Positions 6,758 through 11,456 of a DNA stretch of 11,456 bases are shown one piece after another. A program made the position numbers and the translations under genes. The notes under the pieces are model-generated. The model was not told the DNA's origin, ran no database searches, and was given only the letters and a program-made list of their open reading frames with translations. The number at the start of each line of letters is the position of its first letter. Positions within the stretch are counted from its first letter, which is position 1. The DNA comes from Alphaproteobacteria bacterium (lineage in GTDB: Bacteria > Pseudomonadota > Alphaproteobacteria > UBA6615). The DNA is taken from positions 1 through 11,456 of the forward strand of contig JABDJY010000166.1 of the NCBI GenBank assembly GCA_013003285.1, given 5' to 3'.

Positions 6758-6967
6758 CTATTCGACGATGGTAAGATTCTCGGCGGATGATTTGCCGTTC
6801 TGTCCGGCCTGAAGGTCATAGGAGACCTTCTGTCCTTCGTTTAGCGTGCTCAGTCCGGCGCGCTCGACGGCCGAAATGTGTACAAACGCGTCATTTGAGC
6901 CGTCTTCCGGCTGGATAAACCCAAACCCCTTGGCTGGATTAAACCATTTTACAGTACCCGTAGTCAT
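6758..6967 (-). CDS. cspA: CspA-family cold shock domain protein
   Basis: A 69-residue single-domain RNA/ssDNA chaperone (OB fold) that melts mRNA secondary structure, usually during cold or general growth adaptation. MTTGTVKWFNPAKGFGFI carries the conserved Trp and the RNP1 motif KGFGFI (13-18); RNP2 is FVHISAV (28-34). The usual ERAGL-L-EGQKVSYDL segment and an acidic end (LTIVE) follow, and length is standard. ATG at 6967 has only a weak Shine-Dalgarno (GGGA about 11 nt upstream), in line with leader-controlled cold shock genes. The AT-rich leader around 6975-6992 is unlike its surroundings. A strong hairpin follows the stop. Alphaproteobacteria carry several csp paralogues, so the symbol denotes family rather than a specific orthologue; cold induction is not shown. 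Confidence 0.95.
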   Translation of the reverse strand: MTTGTVKWFNPAKGFGFIQPEDGSNDAFVHISAVERAGLSTLNEGQKVSYDLQAGQNGKSSAENLTIVE

Positions 6968-7152
6968 AGATTGATAGTCCCATATATTAATGTTTCCCCC
7001 GGTTCATAACGTCCCGGAGGCGTGATCGAAGCTCAAACGATAGAAGGAAGCAGTGAGGAAACGCCAGGCGTTTCACCTAATTCCGCCGAAAGGCGCCGGT
7101 ATTCACCTTGCTAATATGGGGGAACGGCAACAAAAAGCAAGCTTTTCCACCT
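6968..7152. other. Intergenic region holding the cspA leader and a 17-bp palindrome
   Basis: GAAACGCC-a-GGCGTTTC (7058-7074) is a perfect inverted repeat, readable as a 7-bp stem with a 3-nt loop. It may end lysR transcription or bind a regulator upstream of cspA. Nearer lysR, AAAAGC-aa-GCTTTT (7133-7146) is a weaker repeat just after the lysR stop. The cspA-proximal part (6975-6992) is AT-rich. No unambiguous cspA promoter could be fixed. Confidence 0.4.
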
Positions 7153-8061
7153 TCACGCCGCCACATCCATCGGTCGTTGCTTGAAATAATCCACCAGATA
7201 ATCGACGAACGCACGCACTTTGGCCGATAGATGGCGGCCCGGCGGGTAGATCGCGTGTACTGCGGGTTCGGGCAGGCTATAGGCCTGCAATACTTCTTCC
7301 AGGCGGCCGTCGTACAGGTCCTGGCCGACCATCCAGGTCGGCAAATTGACGATACCGACCCCTTCAAGCGCCGCCTCGAGCAGGGCCTCGGCATTGTTCG
7401 ACGCGATATTGCCGGTCGCCGGCACCATATATTCCGTGCCGTCCGAGCCCATCATGCGCCAGGCATTACCGGTCGATAGATAGGCGTAGATCAGGCAGTT
7501 ATGGGCTTCCAACTCGCGCGGTTCGCGGGGCCGGCCATACTTGTCCCAATAGGCCGGGGTCGCCGCGATGACCCGGCGCGCATCGGCGAGCTTGCGCGAG
7601 ATCAGGCTGGAATCCTTCAATTCACCGACCCGGATCAGCATATCGGCACCTTCCGCGATGGGATCGACGAACTGATCGGTCATGGAGACTTCGAGGCGGA
7701 TATCGGGATAGCTGGCGAGAAATCCGCCGAGCGCCGGCACCACATGGCGCCGACCGAAGACCACGGGCATGTTCACCCGCAGCAGGCCGCGTGGTTCGGT
7801 ATTGAGTTGAGATATGGCGGATTCCGCCTCGTCGATATCGGCCAGGATCCGGCGACAGCGTTCATAATAGGCGCGACCCTCCTCGGTCGGCCCCAGGCGG
7901 CGCGTCGTCCGATTGAACAGACGCGCGCCGAGCCGGTCCTCCAGACGCGAAATCTGTTTACTGACAGCGGACGGGGTCAGGTTCATCTGCCTTGCGGTGG
8001 CGGAAAAACTACCCGAATCGACCGCTTTGACGAATAGATCCATCGAGGTCAGAGTATCCAT
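7153..8061 (-). CDS. LysR-family transcriptional regulator (CrgA/DmlR-like)
   Basis: A 302-residue LysR-type regulator. The N-terminal winged HTH lies at about 5-62, with SGSFSATARQMNLTPSAVSKQISRLEDRLGARLFNRTTRRLGPTEEG as the family signature. A linker helix (about 63-88) leads to the periplasmic-binding-like effector domain (from about 90), opening with RGLLRVNMPVVFGRRHVVP. ATG at 8061 (MDTLTSMDLFV) is preferred because CrgA-like relatives begin MD-L-S/TM. ATG 8091 would add ten residues, lacks a ribosome site, and sits inside the palindromic operator candidate. It diverges from the unknown gene at 8143 that heads the fba block. LysR proteins commonly regulate the divergent neighbour and themselves, so control of the 8143-fba genes is possible but unproven. 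The effector is unknown. Confidence 0.93.
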   Translation of the reverse strand: MDTLTSMDLFVKAVDSGSFSATARQMNLTPSAVSKQISRLEDRLGARLFNRTTRRLGPTEEGRAYYERCRRILADIDEAESAISQLNTEPRGLLRVNMPVVFGRRHVVPALGGFLASYPDIRLEVSMTDQFVDPIAEGADMLIRVGELKDSSLISRKLADARRVIAATPAYWDKYGRPREPRELEAHNCLIYAYLSTGNAWRMMGSDGTEYMVPATGNIASNNAEALLEAALEGVGIVNLPTWMVGQDLYDGRLEEVLQAYSLPEPAVHAIYPPGRHLSAKVRAFVDYLVDYFKQRPMDVAA

Positions 8062-8073
8062 GGCACGCTCATT

Positions 8074-8090
8074 TGTTCCGTAAGGGAACA
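8074..8090. promoter_or_regulatory. LysR-type operator candidate TGTTCC-gtaag-GGAACA
   Basis: Perfect 6-bp arms around 5 nt, containing the T-N11-A form typical of LysR sites (TTCC-N5-GGAA). It lies in the divergent lysR/8143 region. A minus-strand TATAAC (8101-8096) would start lysR transcription next to it. On the plus strand TTGTTC (8073-8078), 18 nt, TTATAT (8097-8102) could serve the gene at 8143. Confidence 0.5.
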
Positions 8091-8142
8091 TATTTGTTAT
8101 ATTTTTGCCGAGGGATCAATAGCTGCAATCGGAGCGCCCGGC

Positions 8143-8592
8143 ATGTCTGACGAATTAAGACCGCAAATCGTTGTTTATGCCCTGCCGGACGCCTGCGCCG
8201 CGCTGCAGGCTGCAGCGGCGCACGATCTGCACATCACTCTGGTCAGTCCGGCCGGAGCCGCGGCCTTTGCCGGGCCGGGATGGTTTCGCGCGCTGGTCGC
8301 CCAGGCAAGTGCTGCCGTACCCCAGGCCGATTTCGATGCGATCCTCGACTGCGCCGGTAGTGCCGGTCTCGCCATGGCGGCGATGCGCGAAGGTGTGGCA
8401 GCGATCTGCTTCGACGGGCCCGCCGATGTGCGTGCCAAGATCGAAGACATGGCCGCCCAGTCGGGATGTGTTGTCGCGATGATCGATTACGATCAGGCTC
8501 TCGATCTGGACCGCTGCGAGGATGCTGCGGCAGCCTGCGGCGACTGGTTAGAGCAGTATCAGACCGGGAAAATAGCGGAAAATACCGTCTAA
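8143..8592 (+). CDS. Unrecognised 149-residue alpha/beta protein heading the fba block
   Basis: I cannot name this family. The protein is small, acidic, Ala-rich and without signal or membrane segment. It shows alternating strands and helices: QIVVYALPD, HDLHITLVSP, FDAILDCAG, GVAAICFDG, GCVVAMIDYDQALDL. This resembles a Rossmann-like or flavodoxin-like half-domain with DCAGSAGLAMAAMREGV (about 69-85) as its centre. It contains five Cys but no CxxC. ATG at 8143 has GGAG 8 nt upstream. Its GC-rich composition matches fba and efp, so it looks native, not acquired. It is followed 12 nt after its stop by a 14-bp palindrome, then fba 98 bp on. From memory, similar short genes sit near pgk/fba in alphaproteobacteria, hinting at a link to central carbon metabolism (inference). 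Confidence 0.75.
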   Translation: MSDELRPQIVVYALPDACAALQAAAAHDLHITLVSPAGAAAFAGPGWFRALVAQASAAVPQADFDAILDCAGSAGLAMAAMREGVAAICFDGPADVRAKIEDMAAQSGCVVAMIDYDQALDLDRCEDAAAACGDWLEQYQTGKIAENTV

Positions 8593-8604
8593 CATTTGCA
8601 TTCG

Positions 8605-8618
8605 GCCGACGCGTCGGC
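8605..8618. repeat. 14-bp perfect palindrome upstream of fba
   Basis: GCCGACGCGTCGGC is self-complementary and can fold as GCCGA-cgcg-TCGGC. It begins 12 nt after the stop of the 149-residue gene, so it may be a partial terminator/attenuator before fba or a protein site. No T run follows. Confidence 0.4.
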
Positions 8619-8624
8619 TAAGTC

Positions 8625-8661
8625 AGATTGCCGAGTGCGACCTGGCCCCGCGCGGCAATCT
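8625..8661 (+). promoter_or_regulatory. Stem-loop in the fba leader
   Basis: AGATTGCCG (8625-8633) pairs with CGGCAATCT (8653-8661) around a 19-nt loop, ending 29 nt before the fba ATG. With the palindrome at 8605-8618 it forms two tandem structures. An attenuator, RNA-processing site or mRNA stabiliser is possible. It matches no riboswitch I know. Confidence 0.4.
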
Positions 8662-8690
8662 CAACCTGTTCAACGCACGGGATCAAATCC

Positions 8691-9611
8691 ATGAAAGTCA
8701 CCCAAAAGGTCCGCAAGATTCTGTCTTACTATGAGGCCGATAACCCCGGCACCAAGACAAATCTGGCCCGCATTTTAATGACCGGCAAGCTGGCGGGTAC
8801 CGGCAAAATGGTGATCCTGCCCGTCGATCAGGGCTGGGAACACGGGCCGGCGCGCAGCTTTGCGCCCAACCCGCCGGCCTACGACCCGCATTATTTCTTC
8901 AAGCTGGCGGTCGATGCCGGCCTGAACGCCTATGCCGCTCCGCTCGGTCAGCTCGAAGCCGGCGCCGACACCTTCGCGGGTTCGGTACCGATGATCCTGA
9001 AACTCAACAATTCCAATTCCCACGCCACCAGCAAGGATCAGGCGATTACCGCCTCGGTCGGCGATGCGCTGCGCCTGGGGTGTGCGGCGGTCGGGTTCAC
9101 CATGTATCCCGGCTCCGACGATCAGTTCGAAATGGTCGAGGAAATCCGCGAAATCGCCGAGGAAGCGAAATCCTGCGGCCTGGCCGTGGTCATCTGGTCC
9201 TATCCGCGCGGCGGCAATCTGTCGAAAGAGGGCGAGACCGCCATCGACGTGACCGCCTACGCCGCCCATCTGGCGGCGCAACTCGGCGCCCACATCATCA
9301 AAGTGAAGCCGCCGACCGATTTTATCGAGCAGCCCGACGCCAAGAAGGTCTACGAGGCGCAGAATATCGATATCTCGACCTTAAGCGCGCGGATCGCCCA
9401 TGTCCTGCAATCGTCGTTCAACGGACGGCGCCTGGTGGTGTTCTCCGGCGGTGCGGCCAAAGGCACCGATGAAATCTATGACGAGATTCGCCAATTGCGC
9501 GACGGCGGCGCCTCGGGCTCGATCATCGGGCGCAACAGCTTCCAGCGCTCGCGCGAGGACGCGCTCAAGCTGCTCGACGACATCGTACGGATTTATCAGG
9601 GCAAGTTCTAA
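8691..9611 (+). CDS. fbaB: Class I fructose-bisphosphate aldolase, DhnA/FbaB type
   Basis: Reversibly cleaves fructose 1,6-bisphosphate to glyceraldehyde 3-phosphate and dihydroxyacetone phosphate through a Schiff-base lysine. A 306-residue TIM barrel of the bacterial/archaeal DhnA-type family. Visible marks are VILPVDQGWEHGP (41-53), APLGQLEAGA (83-92), KLNNSNS (104-110), HIIKVKPP (201-208) with K204 the likely Schiff-base lysine, and the phosphate-binding loops FSGGAAKG (251-258) and IIGRNSFQR (278-286). ATG at 8691 starts the family-typical KVTQKVRKIL; the frame is open from 8628, but that stretch is the leader stem-loop. GGGA lies about 10 nt upstream. It pairs functionally with GAPDH at the left edge and is followed 29 bp later by a thiE-like gene. 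No class II enzyme is visible here. Confidence 0.95.
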   Translation: MKVTQKVRKILSYYEADNPGTKTNLARILMTGKLAGTGKMVILPVDQGWEHGPARSFAPNPPAYDPHYFFKLAVDAGLNAYAAPLGQLEAGADTFAGSVPMILKLNNSNSHATSKDQAITASVGDALRLGCAAVGFTMYPGSDDQFEMVEEIREIAEEAKSCGLAVVIWSYPRGGNLSKEGETAIDVTAYAAHLAAQLGAHIIKVKPPTDFIEQPDAKKVYEAQNIDISTLSARIAHVLQSSFNGRRLVVFSGGAAKGTDEIYDEIRQLRDGGASGSIIGRNSFQRSREDALKLLDDIVRIYQGKF

Positions 9612-9640
9612 GTCTGATCGAAGGTAGCTGGGCCCACCCC

Positions 9641-10324
9641 GTGGCCAAATCACCGCCTGCCGCCGACACCTGCCGGCTCTATCTGATCACGCCGCCGAAC
9701 CTCGATGGCGACGCGTTGGGCAAGTTCGTCGATGCGCTCACCGAGGCGCTCGACGCCGGCGATGTCGCCTGCCTGCAGATCCGTATCAAAAACCCCGACG
9801 ACACGCCGGCGCCCGATGCCTACATCAGACGGGTCGCTGAAGCTCTGGTACCCGTCGCCCAGTCCCGTGACGTCGCGGTTATTATGAACGACCGGCCGGA
9901 TCTAGCCCTCGAACTGGGCTGCGACGGTGTCCATGTGGGCCAGCAGGACGCCGCCTATAAGCAGGCCCGCGCCACCGTCGGGCCAGATGCGATTGTCGGC
10001 GTCACCTGCCATGATTCACGCCATCTGGCCATGGCGGCCGCCGAGGCCGGGGCCGACTATGTGGCCTTCGGCGCCTTCTACCCAACCACCACGAAATCGC
10101 CCAAATCCTCGGCCAGCCCCGAGCTGTTACGGTGGTGGAGCGAGGTGATGGAAGTACCTTGCGTGGCCATCGGCGGCATCACGCCGGAGAACAGCGCGCC
10201 CCTGATCGACGCCGGTGCCGACTTTCTGGCCGTATCGGCTGGAGTATGGGCCCATCCCGACGGTCCTGGCGCGGCCATAGCGAAATTCACCGCGGCGATC
10301 GCCGCGGCCCGACCGGCCGATTGA
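9641..10324 (+). CDS. thiE: Thiamine phosphate synthase family protein
   Basis: Expected to join the pyrimidine (HMP-PP) and thiazole phosphate (THZ-P) halves of thiamine. A 227-residue TIM barrel with motifs in order: LYLITPP (13-19), LQIRIKN (45-51), IMNDRPDLALELGCDGVHVGQQD (81-103) including the conserved Asn-Asp-Arg, GVTCHD, GADYVAFGAFYPTTTKS (137-153) with the phosphate-binding Thr run, and AIGGITPEN (176-184). The first substrate loop reads QIRIKN where most ThiE proteins have Q-R-K spacing nearer VQLRDK, a modest deviation. The start is GTG at 9641; no ATG and no nearby ribosome site exist, so translation may depend on coupling to fba 29 bp upstream. No other thi gene or TPP riboswitch is seen. 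TenI-like relatives share this fold, so thiE is likely but not certain. Confidence 0.85.
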   Translation: MAKSPPAADTCRLYLITPPNLDGDALGKFVDALTEALDAGDVACLQIRIKNPDDTPAPDAYIRRVAEALVPVAQSRDVAVIMNDRPDLALELGCDGVHVGQQDAAYKQARATVGPDAIVGVTCHDSRHLAMAAAEAGADYVAFGAFYPTTTKSPKSSASPELLRWWSEVMEVPCVAIGGITPENSAPLIDAGADFLAVSAGVWAHPDGPGAAIAKFTAAIAAARPAD

Positions 10325-10396
10325 TCGCCGCCGTTGCGTTGGCTCCAGCCACCTGCTAGAGCAACGCCGCAAACATCCTCGCATGGGCACCAAGCT

Positions 10397-10966
10397 ATGA
10401 AAATAGACGGCAACGAAATCCGTCCCGGCAACGTTATTGAACATCAAGATCGTCTCTGGCGGGCGGTCAAGATTCAACATGTTAAACCGGGCAAGGGCGG
10501 CGCTTATCTGCAGGTCGAGCTGCGCGACGTGCGCGGCGGCACAAAACTCAACGAGCGCTTTCGCTCAGCCGAAACCGTCGAGCGCGTGCGGCTGGACCAG
10601 AAAGAGTATCAATTTCTGTTCGCCGACGGCGACCAATATACCTTCATGGACCAAGACAATTACGAACAGGTCACCCTGGGCAGCGAGATTCTGGGCGAGG
10701 ACCAAACCCAATTCCTGCAAGACGGCATGATCGTCACCATCGAATCTTATGAGGATTCGCCGATCGGCCTCGAGCTGCCCGAACGGGTCACACTGGCGGT
10801 CACGGAAGCCGATGCCGTCGTCAAAGGTCAGACCGCCTCGTCATCGTACAAGCCGGCTGTTTTGGAAAATGGCGTGAAGGTTCTAGTGCCGCCCCATATT
10901 GAGGCCGGCACGCGCATCGTTGTGTCGACCGCGGACGCGACCTACGTCGAACGCGCCAAGGACTAA
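10397..10966 (+). CDS. efp: Translation elongation factor P
   Basis: Binds between the ribosomal P and E sites and rescues ribosomes stalled at consecutive prolines. A full-length 189-residue protein with three beta-barrel domains: N-terminal KOW-like (1-65), central OB (about 66-128) with the EF-P signature around SPIGLELPERVTL, and C-terminal OB (about 129-189). The tip loop HVKPGKGGA puts a lysine at residue 33, equivalent to beta-lysylated K34 of E. coli, so this is a lysine-type and not the rhamnosylated arginine-type EF-P. No epmA or epmB gene is in the window. ATG at 10397 is the family start; the frame is open to 10334, but that upstream part is non-coding. No convincing Shine-Dalgarno is seen. 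It is 72 bp after thiE and 64 bp before the IMPase-like gene. Confidence 0.97.
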   Translation: MKIDGNEIRPGNVIEHQDRLWRAVKIQHVKPGKGGAYLQVELRDVRGGTKLNERFRSAETVERVRLDQKEYQFLFADGDQYTFMDQDNYEQVTLGSEILGEDQTQFLQDGMIVTIESYEDSPIGLELPERVTLAVTEADAVVKGQTASSSYKPAVLENGVKVLVPPHIEAGTRIVVSTADATYVERAKD

Positions 10967-10983
10967 GGCCTTTCCTGTTCCCG

Positions 10984-10997
10984 GGCGCAGTGGCGCC
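10984..10997 (+). repeat. GC-rich hairpin between efp and the IMPase-like gene
   Basis: GGCGC-agtg-GCGCC folds as a 5-bp stem with a 4-nt loop, 18 nt after the efp stop. There is no T run, so termination is doubtful; partial attenuation is possible. Confidence 0.3.
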
Positions 10998-11030
10998 ATG
11001 GGCAATCAAATCGACTGAGTAGAACCGGTA

Positions 11031-11456
11031 ATGCGTACCCCGATTATCAATGTTATGGACCGCGCCGCCCGGCGCGCCGGCAGGCTTTTGGCGCGCGATT
11101 TCGGCGAGGTGCAGCAACTGCAAGCTTCGCGCAAAGGCGCCGGCGACTTTGTCACCGCCGGCGTGCGCAAGGCGTCGCAGACCCTGCGCTACGAGCTGGA
11201 GAAGGCGCGGCCGAAATTCACGTTTCACGGCGAGCCGGCCCCCAGCGACCCGGCGGCACCGGACGATGCGCCGACCAGCAACAATCGCTGGATCGTCAGC
11301 CCCCTCGATGCCACCACCAACTATGTCCACGGGCAACCGCATTTCGCCATTTCGATCGCCCATGAAGAAGACGGCCGTCTGGTAAACGCCATCGTCTACG
11401 ACCCGCTGAGCGAGGAGCTGTTCTGGGCAGTGCGCAATACCGGCGCCTATGTGAAC
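11031..11456 (+). CDS. Inositol monophosphatase (SuhB)-family protein, N-terminal part, likely catalytically degenerate
   Basis: First 142 residues of a protein running off the window; the family is about 260-270. The fold is clear: AARRAGRLLARDFGEVQQLQ, SRKGAGDFVT, RWIV-PLD-TTNYVHG, PHFAISIA, VYDPLSEELFWA. Key positions differ from active IMPases. The Asp of the DxVTxxD motif (D47 in the human enzyme) is V45. The first metal-binding Asp of DPxDGT (D90) is S90, and its Gly is A94. The GEE motif reads GEP (E68, P69). D93 and T95 remain. Loss of two catalytic/metal aspartates argues for a non-enzymatic role, perhaps an RNA- or RNA-polymerase-related one such as described for E. coli SuhB (inference). 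The rest of the gene, including the last metal Asp, is outside the window. ATG 11031 is the first in frame; its ribosome site is weak. Confidence 0.85.
   Translation, partial: MRTPIINVMDRAARRAGRLLARDFGEVQQLQASRKGAGDFVTAGVRKASQTLRYELEKARPKFTFHGEPAPSDPAAPDDAPTSNNRWIVSPLDATTNYVHGQPHFAISIAHEEDGRLVNAIVYDPLSEELFWAVRNTGAYVN

Noticed and set aside
6607..6819. Open frame of 70 codons on the minus strand overlapping the end of cspA
   Set aside because: It overlaps cspA and the terminator hairpin, has no ribosome site, and shows no family pattern.
7501..8037. Plus-strand frame of 178 codons antisense to lysR
   Set aside because: It is the complement of a complete LysR gene; the translation is Gly/Arg/Asp-rich without domain features.
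8628..8690. N-terminal extension of aldolase by 21 residues
   Set aside because: It translates the leader stem-loop, is unlike any aldolase N-terminus, and the family-typical start MKVTQKV lies at 8691.
8775..9293. Minus-strand frame of 172 codons antisense to fba
   Set aside because: A shadow of strong codon bias in fba; no family motif and no ribosome site.
10821..11363. Minus-strand frame antisense to the efp end and IMPase-like gene
   Set aside because: It spans the reverse of two recognised genes and their gap, with no recognisable domain.

Overview
The window reads as chromosomal DNA of an alphaproteobacterium, probably Rhodospirillales-like. The basis is high GC, compact gene packing, and a right-hand block of class I (DhnA-type) aldolase, thiE-like gene, efp and an inositol-monophosphatase-family gene, which I recall as a common alphaproteobacterial order. 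The taxonomic call is inference.

Layout. (1) 1-559: the 3' end of gap (GAPDH), catalytic Cys motif included. (2) 585-1832, minus strand: an unrecognised low-GC gene and, upstream of it, a HigA-type antitoxin gene with no HigB toxin beside it. (3) 1979-4286, plus strand: a TauD/TfdA dioxygenase and a protein with a DUF1444 (YtpQ)-like core. (4) 4319-5468, minus strand: an operon of ArsR regulator, SRPBCC/AHSA1 protein and YciI-like protein. It diverges from a glutathione S-transferase gene (5580-6209) across about 110 bp holding two overlapping sigma70-like promoters and a palindromic operator candidate. (5) 6261-6967, minus strand: a 79-residue Lys/Ala-rich helical protein and a CspA-type cold shock protein, with a strong hairpin just after the latter. 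(6) 7153-8061, minus strand: a LysR regulator, divergent from (7) 8143 to the window end, plus strand: an unrecognised 149-residue protein, fba, a thiE-like gene, efp, and the 5' part of an IMPase-family gene that has lost key catalytic aspartates.

How they work together. Parts 1 and 7 are housekeeping: glycolysis/gluconeogenesis (GAPDH, aldolase), thiamine phosphate synthesis and translation of polyproline stretches (EF-P). The roughly 7.5 kb between gap and the aldolase block is accessory in character: orphan antitoxin, unknown gene, detoxification-type enzymes and one-component regulators. I see no phosphoglycerate kinase gene, which often follows gap. The most informative items are the apparent IMPase pseudoenzyme, the arsR/GST divergent control region, and the orphan higA with its low-GC neighbour. 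No tRNA, rRNA, CRISPR array, insertion sequence or transposase was seen, and no gene-free stretch exceeds 300 bases.
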